From Megascapheus bottae (taxonomy: Eukaryota > Chordata > Mammalia > Rodentia > Geomyidae): DNA of 64,000 bases. Positions within the stretch are counted from its first letter, which is position 1. Every line of letters begins with the position of its first letter. The notes beneath the pieces were generated by a model. The model did no database searches, had not been told where the DNA came from, and saw nothing but the letters and a program-made list of their open reading frames with translations. Below are positions 51,931 through 61,694 of this stretch, piece by piece. Where the stretch lies: contig JANJXV010000043.1 in NCBI GenBank assembly GCA_024803745.1, positions 459,001 through 523,000 of the forward strand, in the 5' to 3' direction. The translations under genes and the position numbers were made by a program.

Positions 51931-54402
51931 AAATGCAGGTAAAATGAATTCGCGTGTGGAAGAATAAACACCCCGCTTAGACAAAAAATTCTTAGCAGAT
52001 ACAACAATGCCATAGGAAGATGACCGCAAAAATCCAGTATCCATTACACTGGAAGAAACCCTCCAAAAAGAAAAAGCAGATAATATGAAGTGCTTGTGTA
52101 AGAATAATTTACCGCGATACATAGAAGAAATCTTAGCAGATAGAGCAATGTAGGTGGGAGTACAGTCTCTGATATAATGGAATAAAGACCACGATGAAAT
52201 AAAATTGATACAAAGAAGTTGCATGAGGAAAATAAAATACAACACTTAGAAAAAAACTTCTTAGCAGATAGAACAATCCCGAAGGATGTTCAGCGCCAAA
52301 ATGTATATCTATTACAATGGATGAAATCTTCCAAGAATTAAAGCAGAAATATTGAAGTTGCTTTGGAAGAATAATGACCATGTTTACACAGATCAAATCT
52401 TGGCAGATAGAGCAATGTCGGTGGAAGTACAATCTCCTTTGTACTTGATTAAAGACCATGATGAAATAAAGGAAGATATACTGAAGTTTCACGAGGAAGA
52501 ATAAAATACCCCGCTTAGACAAAAAAGTTCTTAGCAGATAGACCAATGCCGTAGGAATTTCAAGGCTAAAATCCAGTCTCCATTATATTGGATGAAAGAA
52601 CTCGAAGAAGTAAAAGCAGATACATGGAAGTTGCTTGTGGAAAAATAAAGCCCATGTTTAACAGAACGAATCTTAGCAGATAGAGCCATGTCGGTGTAAA
52701 TATAGTCTCCGTTGTACTGGATTAAAGACTATGATGAAGTATAAAAAAGATACACTGAAGTTGCACAAGGAAGAATAAAATACACCGCTGAGACAAAAAA
52801 GTTCTTAGCAGATTGAATAATGCCGTAGGAAGATCAACGCAAAAATCCAATATCCATTATAGTGGATGAAAGACCTCGAAGAAGTAAAAGTAGATGCATT
52901 GAAGTTGCATGTGGAAGAATAAATGACCACGTTTATACAGAAAATATCTGAGCAGATATAGCAATGTCGGTGGAAGGAGAGTCTCAGTTGTACCGGATTA
53001 AAGACCACGATAAAATAAAAGCAGATACACTAAAGTTGCATGAGGAAGAATAAAATACCCCGCTTAGACAAAAAAATTCTTAGAAAAATGCCGTAGGAAG
53101 TTCAACGACAAAATGCAGTCTCCAATATACTGGATGAAACGACTGGAAGATGTAAACGAAGACACATTGAAGTTGCATGTGGAAGAACAAATGACCACGT
53201 TTATAGAGAGAAAATCTTAGAAAATAAAGCAATTTGGTGGAAGTACAGTCTCTGTTGTAGTAGATCAAAGACCAGGATGAAGTAAAAGCAGATACACTGA
53301 AGTTGCATGAAAAACAATAAAATACCCCATTTAAACAAAAAAATTTCTGAGCACATAGAACAATGCCATAGGAAGTAAAACGAAAAAATTGAGTATCCAT
53401 TACACTGGATGAATACTCCAAAAAGTAAAAGCAGATACTGTGAAATTGCTTGTGGATGAATAGAGACCACGTTTACACAGAACGACTCTTAGCAGATAGA
53501 GCAATATCGGTGGAAGTAGAGTCTCCATTGTATTGGTTAAAGACTAAATGAAATAAAAAAGATACACTGAAGTTGCACGAGGAAGAATAAAATACACCGC
53601 TAAGACAAAAAAGTTCTTAACAGATAGAACAATGCCATAAGAAGATGAACACAAAAACGAGTATCAATTACACTGGATGAAATCCTGCAAAAAGTAAAAG
53701 TAGATCCTGTGAGGTTGCTTGTGGAATAATAATTGTCAGCGCTAAGAGAGACAAACTCTTAGGAGATAGACCAATATCGGTGGACATACAGTCTCCCTTG
53801 TACTGGATCAAAGACCATGATGAAATAAAAGCAGATACACTGAAGTTGCATAAGGAAGAATAAAATAGCCCGCCCAAACAAAAAAGTTCTTAGCAGATTG
53901 AATAATGCCGTAGGAAGATCAACTCAAAAATCCAGTATCCATTATACTGGATGAAGGATCTCAAAGAAGTAAAAGCAGATACATAAAGTTGCATATGTAA
54001 GAATAAATGACCAAGTTTAGAGAGAAAAAATCTTAGCCAGTAGAGCAATGACGGTGGAAGTACAGTCTCCATTGTAGTGGATTAAAGATCCTGATGAAAT
54101 AATGAAGATACACTGAAGTTGCATGAGGAAGAATATAATACCCCGCTTAGACAAAAAAGTTCTTAGCAGATTGAATAATGCCGTAGGAAGATCAACGCAA
54201 AAATCCAGTATCTATTACACTGGATGAAATCCTCCAAGAAGTAAAAGAAGATACATTGAAGTTTCATGTGGAAGAATAAATGTTTACTTTCAGACATAAC
54301 AAATCTTAGCAGTTAGAGTAATGTCGTTGGAAGTACTGTCTCAGTTGCACTGGATCAAAGACCACGATGAAAGAAAAGCAGGTATACTAAAGTATCATGA
54401 GG
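51931..54402 (+). repeat. Dimeric satellite array, block 3 end
   Basis: Plus-oriented dimers. Several units share the private variant gattgaataatgccgtagg (near 52811, 53896 and 54170). The last unit, after 54220, reverts to the block 2 type (gaaatcctccaagaagtaaaa, gaaagaaaagcagg). The satellite stops within an A half at catgagga, where the LINE-1 5' end begins. Confidence 0.92.
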
Positions 54403-55097
54403 ACTCAGGACTCCACCAAGGGAGGCGGAGGTGCCCAGTCCCCAACCTGCCTGTGTGGGGACTGTGTCCCTGCCTGACAACAGCGGGTGGGGTTTATGGG
54501 ACATTAGGAGCCAGCATCTGTCCCCCTCAAATCTTGAGCCGGGCATTCTACAGCTGGGAATCCTAAGCAAGACAGCACCGAGGGGCCCCCCACAGTCACA
54601 GACTCTCTGACAAAGCAGCAGGAACCTGAAGGGCCGACCAGCAGCCAAGCTTGCCTTCTGAGAATCAGAAAGGCTCGGCTCCGCCATTGGAGCACACGTC
54701 CTCAGCTGGGCCCCGCCCCTGGGCACAGAGCTGACAGCCACAGGTCCTGCTAAGAGCCCCTGGAAATTCCCAAACCCCAGACCCTTGGCTGGGGGCCACC
54801 CCTAGAAGCACCACAGAAAAACCAACCATCTGCCCAGCACGCTGAGACCGAAGCTCGTAGATCCATTCCATGGCCCACTGTAAGGCCACTGGCTGGTCTG
54901 AGAGCTAGTCGTACAGCATCACACAGCCTCTGGGAATCGACCGAATACCTACAAAAACAGCAAACTCTGACATAGTCAGCAGAGGAATCAACTTGGATGA
55001 GAACCACAGGTATTCACATACTCCCAGAACCACGGTCCCAATCCAAGCAAAGACCGCTACCTACTGACCACAGAGCAAATTACAACAACAGTTCTCG
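54403..55097 (+). promoter_or_regulatory. LINE-1 5' untranslated region
   Basis: About 695 bp, visibly richer in G and C than the satellite, directly upstream of LINE-1 ORF1 and starting sharply at the end of the satellite. LINE-1 5' UTRs hold an internal RNA polymerase II promoter. I infer that role from position only and identified no factor sites. Open frames on either strand here look fortuitous. Confidence 0.65.
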
Positions 55098-56085
55098 ATG
55101 CCGAGGAGAGCTCAAAGAAGAATCACGACACACATAAATAATCAAAGTCCCACGCAAAGGCCAAAAGGCAACAAGAGCGAAGGGACGAGAGAGATGTCAC
55201 CATTACAAGAAATGACACCTGAAGAGACACAAAACATAACCCTATTGAAGGAGATGATGGTGAACATGACCAAAGAGTTTAAAACAGAATTACAAAAACA
55301 ATTCCAGGAACATAAGCAGGAAATCTCCAAAGAGCTCCTTGAATTCAAAAGAGAAATGGAAAAACAGATTAATACCCTCAGAGCAGACATGATCAGATCA
55401 GCGTCCACACTTCAAGCAAAAAAGGAGGCATTAAGCAGCAGATTGATGGAGACGGAGAACAGAACATCAGAAACGGAAGACAAAACACAAGATCTGGAAG
55501 TGAGAATCACCACCTGGGTAAAATCAGTCAGAATCTACCGGAGAGAGCTCCAGGAACTGGCAGATGCAGCAAAGAAGTCTAATATTCATATAATAGGGAT
55601 TGAGGAGGGGGCAAAGATATGCAACCTTTATTCACCAAAATCATAGCAGAGAACTTCCCCAACTTCAAAAGGGAAAATACTCACATTATTGAAGGTTTCA
55701 GGACCCCAAGCAGGCAAGATCCTAGAAGGAACTCAGCTAGACACATCATCGTAAAGACATTAGACCCGAATACCAAGGAATTGAACTTAAATGCAGCAAA
55801 AACAAAGAAGGAGCTATATTATAATGGGAAGAACATTTGAATTACAGCAGATCTCTCCACGCAAACCCTAAATGCAAGAAAAGCTTGGAAAAACATCATT
55901 GATGTCCTGAAGACCAACAACTGCCAACCCAGACTGATATAGCCAGCAAAACTAGCATTTACATTTGAGGGAGAAACAAGAATATTTCACTCCAAAGAGA
56001 AGCTTTATGAATACGTGCACACTAAACCAGTGTTACAAAGAATACTAATTAACCGAGAACAATTTGTAAAACATCAAGTAGCCCG
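55098..56085 (+). pseudogene. ORF1: LINE-1 ORF1 (RNA-binding chaperone), broken
   Basis: ORF1p is a trimeric RNA-binding protein of the LINE-1 particle. The frame from 55098 gives a basic, disordered N-terminus, then a long charged coiled coil (about residues 55-135), then the start of the RRM domain (DLEVRITTW, IHIIGIEEG). A frameshift near 55610-55620 moves the rest of the RRM and the C-terminal domain (NFPNFKRE, RHIIVK) into another frame. Stops follow near 55838 (NGKNI then stop) and near 55938. C-terminal domain homology continues to about 56085. It is not functional. Confidence 0.88.
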
Positions 56086-56169
56086 ATGAAGAAGCAAACA
56101 TCTATAATTCACTAAACACAAAAAGGGAAAAAAGAGAAAGAAACTTAGAAGTAAAAATAAATAACAACA

Positions 56170-57027
56170 ATGGACACTGACCTCTTCTGCATAATCTCCC
56201 TAAACCTGAACGGGCTGAACAATCCAATCAAAAGACACAGAGCAGCAGACTGGATTAAGAAACCCCATCCATCCATATTTTGCCTCCAAGAGACACACCT
56301 CAATGCCAAAGACAGAAACAAATTCCAAGTGAAAGGCTGGAAACGAATTTTCCACTCAAATGCTCTATGCAAAAAGGCAGGAGTAGCAATCTTAATCTCC
56401 GATAAAATTAACTTCTCAGTAAAATCAGTACACAAAGATAGAGATGGCCATTATATATTAGTAAAGAGTACAATCCATGCCCATAATATTACAGTTATAA
56501 ACATCTACTCCCCCAACACGGGAGCACCCAAATTCGTCAAACAAACTCTTTTAGAATTACAGAACATGATAGACTCAAACACAATCATTGTCAGTGGCCT
56601 CAATACTCCACTCTCAACAAATTACAGGTCAACTCAACAAAAGTTAAGCAAAGACACCATCGACTTAATTGACATCATAGCACAGCTGGACTTAACAGAT
56701 ATACACAGAGTCTTCCACCGAACGGCAAAACTTTTTACATTTTTCTCAGCAGCACATGGAACACACTCCAAAATAGATCACATAATAGTTCATACAGAAA
56801 ACTTAAGCAGATACAAGAAGTCTGATATAATCCCATGCATCCTATCAGACCACAGTGGAGTCAGACTAATTCTGAACAAGGCATTCAAAGTCAAAAAACA
56901 TTCAATCGCATGGAAACTGAACACTACACTTCTGAATAACCCCTGGGTAACAGATCAGATCAGAAATGAAATTAAAAACTTCCTTGAATGTAATGACAAT
57001 GAAGAAACATCACAAAGAAACTTATGA
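56170..57027 (+). pseudogene. ORF2: LINE-1 ORF2 endonuclease domain, catalytic residue lost
   Basis: The APE-like endonuclease nicks target DNA to start reverse transcription. A 285-residue frame covers the whole domain: SLNLNGLNNP at the start, LQETH (catalytic Glu) near residue 40, and the SKIDH and SDH motifs near residues 205-235. At the GDFN motif the sequence reads SGLN near residue 140, so the catalytic Asp is missing. The start MDTDLF is a plausible ORF2 start. The frame ends at 57027, and the linker to the reverse transcriptase (57028-57290) is broken in all frames. Confidence 0.9.
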
Positions 57028-57290
57028 GACACAGCAAAGGCAGTTCTAAGAGGCAAACTTATCACACTATGAGCACATATTAAAAAAAACAGAGGAAGAG
57101 CACGTAAATAACCATAAAAAAACTGAAACACCTAGAGGAGCAAGAAAAAGTTAATTCTAAAACAGCTAGAAGGACAGAAATAACAAAAATAAAATCAGAA
57201 ATTTCAGAGATTGAAATAAGATCTACTATACACAAAATTGATAAATCAAAAAGTTGGTTCTTTGAAAGAGTAAAGAGAATTGACAGACTC

Positions 57291-58040
57291 TTGGCAAGAT
57301 TAATCAAAAAAAGCAAAGGGGAGACTCAAATAAACAAGATTAGAGACCCCACGGGAACAATCAGAACTGATTCCCAAGAAATCCAGTGCATAATGAATAG
57401 GTACTACCAGGGCCTATATTCAAAGAAACAACAAAATCTAGTAGAAATGGATAATTTCTTAAATAATTATAGGCTACCCACACTGAACAACGATGAGGTA
57501 AACAAATTGAACAGACCAATTTCTTACAACGAAATTGTGGAAGCAATCAGGGAAATGCCAACCAAAAAAAGCCCAGGTCCAGATGGATTTACTGCGGAAT
57601 TCTACAAGACGTTTAAAGATGAAATAACACCTATATTCTTGAAACTCTTCCGAGAAATAGAAACAGAAGGAGCAATACCAAACTCATTTTATGAAGCTAA
57701 TATTACTCTGATCCCCAAACCAGGGAAAGACCCAACAAAAAAAGAAAATTACAGACCTGTCTCTCTAATGAATACAGATTCAAAACTCCTCAATAAAATA
57801 TTAGCCAACAGAATCCAGAAACAAATTTAAAAAATCATACACTATGATCAAGTGGGCTTCATCCCACAAATGCAAGGCTGGTTTAACATTCGCAAATCAA
57901 TCAATGTAATACATCATACCAATAGAGCTAAAGATAAGAATCATGATAATTTCTCTGGACGTGGAGAAGGCATTTGACAAAATACAACGTCCATTCATGT
58001 TGAAAGCACTAGAAAAAATAGGAATAAGAGGAACATTCCT
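57291..58040 (+). pseudogene. ORF2: LINE-1 ORF2 reverse transcriptase, N-terminal part, cut by provirus 2
   Basis: The open frame to 57830 carries the [15 protein letters not shown] and [12 protein letters not shown] hallmarks. A stop at 57828 is followed by further homology ([13 protein letters not shown], then a frameshift near 57940, then [10 protein letters not shown], which holds the first catalytic Asp). The sequence is cut at 58040 by the provirus 2 LTR. The catalytic FADD motif is not in the window. Confidence 0.9.
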
Positions 58041-58373
58041 TGTTGGGAGCCAGAGTGGAATCAAACTGTACTTTGATTTGCATCAGATAATTGCTTGATT
58101 GTCTTATTGTTTTTGGCCTTCTCCTGTTCAATTGATCTGAGATTTACCATATGAATGTAACCCCCAACAGTTCCCTGATTAACCATCTGGATGTAACACC
58201 TGGCAGTACCCTGGTCTCAAGAAGGGATATAAGCTTTGAGTTGATAATAAATGGGGCGGCAGTTTTTGCCTGGGCTGCAGACCTCCTGGACCCGATGTGT
58301 TTCTCTCTTCTATTTTTTCCAGTCCCTGCCCCCTATTTCAGGAACCCCAATTTGCTGCTGGTAGGCCCCGGCA
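58041..58373 (+). repeat. Provirus 2 5' LTR
   Basis: 333 bp from tgttgggagcc to ccccggca, with the standard TG...CA ends. A TATA-like atataag is at 58227-58233 and a polyadenylation signal aataaa at 58246-58251. It is followed two bases later by the primer site. The target duplication should be attcct (58035-58040), but the right partner is outside the window. Confidence 0.85.
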
Positions 58374-58375
58374 AG

Positions 58376-58393
58376 TGGCGCCCGAACAGGGAC
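58376..58393 (+). other. Provirus 2 primer binding site, tRNA-Lys type
   Basis: tggcgcccgaacagggac is the standard complement of the 3' end of tRNA-Lys(UUU), as used by many betaretroviruses. It lies two bases after the LTR. Confidence 0.93.
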
Positions 58394-58514
58394 ACTGAAA
58401 ATCTGGGACAAAGGTGGAGGACCCCGCTGTGGTGAGTAACACATTGTAGGACTATTAAGAGAGGATTTTAAGAGAGTGAGAGAGCGGGAGGCTGTATTGT
58501 CCAGAGTAAAAATT

Positions 58515-59732
58515 ATGGGTCAAGTTAATAGCCATTGGTCATATGTACCGATCTTAACAGGCCTACTTGAAGCCTACGGAATGTGGGTGGAAAAAGGAGT
58601 GCTTCAGAGCTTCCTACAGTTTGTCGAGGATGCATGCCCCAGGTCTCTAGAGGAGGAATTCCAAAAAACCTGGCAGCGGATAGGAAAAGGAATTCAAGAT
58701 TATTATAATATATATGGCCCCGAAAAGACCCCAGTAGAGGCTATTAATGTATGGAATTTAGTAAGTGAATGCGTAAATCCTCAACATGAGAATGCTGAAC
58801 TTAATCTTGAATTAAGGGAAATTTATGAATTAAAGGACCCTTCTGAAAAACCTGAGGCTGAGCCATATGCCGCAGCCCAAGAGAGTCTAAGTGAGATCTT
58901 GAAAAGGGAACAACAAGCAGTAGATATTGAGTATCAGAATTCACATTTGAATATCAAGGACGAAAGTTATGATGAGCCAATGGAGGACCGGATAGCTACG
59001 AAGGAGAAGAAGTTAGAAGAAATCCTACATCTTCTATCGAAAATTGGGATAGAGCAGAGAGCCCCCTCAGAAGTAGGAAAGAAATATGACCCTCAGGCCA
59101 CTATGGTGTCTGATTCTAAACCTTACCCCTCACACCCACCGCCTCCGGCTGCAGCCTTACGGCCTCAATTCCTTTTTCAACCTTTAGGCAAGCCTAAAGG
59201 CCCTAGCAACAAGTCCCTTTTAACAGGCACTACAACCAGGCACAGAGCATCGCAATTATACCTAGCTCAGGCTGCTAGAGAGAGGGAAGATATTTCAGGG
59301 CCTCGATGCTTCCCTAGTTTAGTTGATCATGATGAACAAGTATACCATCAACCTGTTCCTGTTAAACTATTACAGGATTTAAAAAGTGCCTGCTCCCAAT
59401 ATGGGCCAACTGCCCCTTTTGCTCAAGTAATATTGGAGGCGGAGTGTGCTAGTATTGTATGCCCAAATGACTGGAAGCGGATTGCCAGAGCATGCCTTAG
59501 TGCAGGAGAGTACTTATTATGGGAGACAGAGTTCACTGCACAGTGTCAGGCTAAAATTGAAACAAATAGGTCTAAGAACCTGCCTTACACTGTTGATCAG
59601 TTGTTAGGAGAGGGAACCTATAAAAACACCGAAGATCAATTGGGTTATGCAAAGGAAGCCTATTTACAAATAAATGCTGCGGTGAGAGAGGCTTGGAAAA
59701 GGTTACCAATTCCAATCATACAAAAAATCTAA
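58515..59732 (+). pseudogene. gag: Provirus 2 gag: matrix and capsid N-terminal part
   Basis: I place the start at 58515, MGQVNSH, a myristoylation-type N-terminus, rather than the in-frame ATG 13 codons upstream at 58476. Matrix covers about residues 1-95. An acidic and then Pro-rich spacer follows, with PPPP near residue 205. Capsid begins around GPRCFPSLVD and includes QYGPTAPFAQ and PNDWKRIARACLSAGEYLLW, all typical of class II capsids. Near 59697-59730 the reading frame shifts by an indel, possibly in the aaaa run of tggaaaaggtt, and the frame ends at 59732. The remaining capsid is encoded in the next frame. Confidence 0.9.
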
Positions 59733-60709
59733 TAGAAGTTAAACAGGGACTGAATGAACCTTATCTAGAATTTTTGTCTCGATTAATGGAGACTGCAGAC
59801 CGCCTAGTACAAGATGAGAATGCAAGGAAGATAATAGTTAGACACATAGCCTATGAAAATGCCAATGCCGCCTGTCAGGCGGCTATCAGACCCCATAGGA
59901 ATAAGGGAGGAATCACGAACTTTATTTCACTGTGTGCTGATATTGGACCCTCCCATGTACAAGGCCTTACTTTACCTGCCACTCCTCAAGGAAAGACTGT
60001 TACTGAGTCTCTAAAATATAGAGGTCAGCGGCATTCCCGGGATGCTACTCCCCCGGGGAGTTGCTTTTCTTGTGGACAAATAGGACATTGGATGACGCAA
60101 TGCCCACGCCAGGCCAGGTTAAAGAGAGAAAAATCACCTGGCACATGTCCACGCTGTAGTAAAGGGAAGCATTGGGCTAAAGATTGCAAGTCAGCAACAA
60201 ATTGCAATGGCCGCCCGTTTTCAGGAAACTGGAGAAGGGGCCAGCCCCTGACCCCGCAAAACCATGGGGCAGTCCCTCCCTCTTCTCGGCCACAAGTGCA
60301 TCTTCTAACAACCCCCCCAAAATCAGTCTCCAGCCTCCTCTGTGCCACCCCAGGCAGTGCAGTATTGGACCTCTGTTCCTCCACCTGCTCAGTATTGACC
60401 CCAGAGATGGGGACACAAGCTCTCCCCACGGGGGTCTTCAGTCCCCTTCCCCCGGGAGTGGCTGGATTGCTGTTAGGGCGAAGTAGCTCAGCCCTTAAAG
60501 GGATACAGATTACACCTGGCAAAATTGACCAGGATTTTACTGGAGAAATCAAAGTTATGGCCTCTGCCCCAAAACACGTGGTATCGATCCCAGCCGGTCA
60601 AAAATTAGCACAACTAATGCTTGTGCCTTTACCTCCCGGGAAGACTGCTATTCCCCATGTGGACGGAGAGGATTTAGATCTTCTGATATCTATTGGGTAC
60701 AAAGCATAA
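59693..60709 (+). pseudogene. gag-pro: Provirus 2 capsid C-terminus, nucleocapsid and dUTPase
   Basis: One open frame carries three parts. The capsid major homology region (QGLNEPYLEFLSRL) lies near 59744-59785. Two CCHC zinc knuckles follow, CFSCGQIGHWMTQC from 60062 and CPRCSKGKHWAKDC from 60146. After a Pro-rich linker comes a dUTPase (about 60345-60709) with LDL, GRSS, PGKIDQDFTGEIKV and GQKLAQLMLVP motifs, which hydrolyses dUTP to limit uracil in viral DNA. In related viruses dUTPase is in the pro frame, reached by a -1 frameshift after nucleocapsid. Here nucleocapsid and dUTPase share a frame, and the glycine-rich last dUTPase motif is absent. Indels probably explain this. Confidence 0.88.
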
Positions 60710-60726
60710 AACAAGAGAGACCTGAG

Positions 60727-61014
60727 ATGACTATATTTATACAAGAAAAGCCCTTTAAAGGAATATTAGACACTGGAGCAGATGTGTCTGTGATATCTAA
60801 AAAACATTGGCCAGCCCAATGGCCCCTAACAACCTCTCTGACTTCCCTACAGGGAATTGGGTATGCAACTGACCCACAGCAGAGCAGTGCGAACCTTGTT
60901 TGGAGAGACGAGGAAGGGCACTCTGGTCATTTTCAGCCATTTGTCCTGGATCATCTGCCAATTAATTTATGGGGTCGTGATGTCATGGAAAAAAATGAGA
61001 CTGTATATATTTAG
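60727..61014 (+). pseudogene. pro: Provirus 2 retroviral aspartic protease
   Basis: A 95-residue frame with the catalytic ILDTGADVSVIS motif (Asp codon at 60769) and the C-terminal helix motif GRDVM. Homology also extends upstream of the Met in the same frame (YWVQSIKQERPE), so the ATG at 60727 is not a true start. The protease would normally be made as a fusion with the dUTPase. Here the dUTPase is in a different frame, so an indel lies near 60690-60710. The catalytic core looks intact. Confidence 0.87.
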
Positions 61015-61140
61015 TCCTAATTCTGAAGTTACTAAGCAGCTGCTTGATCAAGGCCTCCTCCCTTCTGGGGACTAGGCCCAGCAGCACAGGGAGGACCACA
61101 GCCACTCAAACCCTAGTCTCGCTCACAGAGACAAGGATTA

Positions 61141-61440
61141 GGGTATTTTGGAGCGAGCTAATGGATTACTAAAATATTAAATTTTTAAGATAAAGAAAGG
61201 GGAGTTGTATTCTGCTACCCCTGTGAATATACTTAATCGTGCTTTATTTGTTTTAAATTTTTTGAATTTGGACTTAAATAATTTATCTGCTGCTCAGCGA
61301 TTCTGGGAAAAAAGAGAGCAGGATGCTTTGCCTCAGTAAAGTGGAAGGATCCCCTAACTGGTGCTTGGCATGGACCCGATCCTGTTCTAACTTGGGATCC
61401 AGGGCATGTATGCATTTTTTTCACAAGGAGAAAATGACGC
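61141..61440 (+). pseudogene. pol: Provirus 2 integrase C-terminal remnant
   Basis: From about 61142 the translation reads GILERANG, matching the segment around the catalytic Glu. An in-frame stop follows, then NILNRALFVLNFLNLD, another stop near 61336, and then in a shifted frame [17 protein letters not shown] and GHVCIFF of the C-terminal domain. The layout parallels the open integrase of provirus 1. The two catalytic Asp residues and the zinc domain are deleted. Confidence 0.8.
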
Positions 61441-61694
61441 CGGCTGGCTGACTGAATGCTGCGTTCAGATTGTGGAGAGTGACATTGGCCATCCAAGCAG
61501 CGACTCACTGGGCCTACACCCCCAACCCTCCAGTGGTGCATCCTGCGACGTGGGAAGGACCTGAGTTATTTGTGCATGTCAATTGGGAGTGCTACTGATC
61601 CACTTGTTCCACACATTCATATGAGCTGTGTTTCTCCTCCTTTTACTATTATGTAGTGACCTTTTGAACATATTCATTAACTCTACACAATTTA
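61441..61694 (+). pseudogene. Possible start of provirus 2 env, degraded
   Basis: This follows integrase, where env is expected. One frame near 61510-61600 reads NPPVVHPATWEGPELFVHVN with scattered stops, loosely like the start of a class II Env surface domain. There are several breaks and the identity is uncertain. It could be other proviral sequence. Confidence 0.35.
61679..61694. repeat. Left target-site duplication of the twin-primed LINE-1
   Basis: aactctacacaattta, repeated exactly at 62400-62415, flanks the LINE-1 insertion. The poly(T) start follows immediately. Confidence 0.88.

Larger units (their letters stand above)
54403..58040 (+). mobile_element. LINE-1 element, 5' end to reverse transcriptase, cut by provirus 2
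   Basis: A 3.6-kb LINE-1 on the plus strand with a GC-rich 5' region, ORF1 (from 55098) and ORF2 endonuclease and early reverse transcriptase (from 56170). It is interrupted at 58040 by the LTR of provirus 2. Its remaining 3' part would lie beyond that provirus, outside the window. Both ORFs carry several stops and frameshifts, so it is inactive. It is the first non-satellite sequence after the array. Confidence 0.92.

Noticed and set aside
1..54402. Many short open frames of 60-110 codons with similar Phe/Cys/Leu-rich peptides on one strand, as if a repeated protein family
   Set aside because: They recur because the satellite recurs. The unit is about 274 bp, not a multiple of three, and each frame is closed within about one unit. 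There is no start context or long frame. They are shadows of the repeat.
1..54402. A CENP-B box in the satellite, which would mark it as a centromeric array
   Set aside because: I looked for TTCG....A..CGGG in the common unit on both strands and did not see it. The centromeric role stays open.
54403..55097. A GC-rich host promoter or exon at the array edge
   Set aside because: Its position directly before LINE-1 ORF1 and its sharp start at the satellite joint fit a LINE-1 5' UTR.
58476..58514. An upstream ATG at 58476 as the gag start
   Set aside because: The ATG at 58515 gives MGQ, the expected myristoylation start. The 13 codons before it have no matrix-like features.
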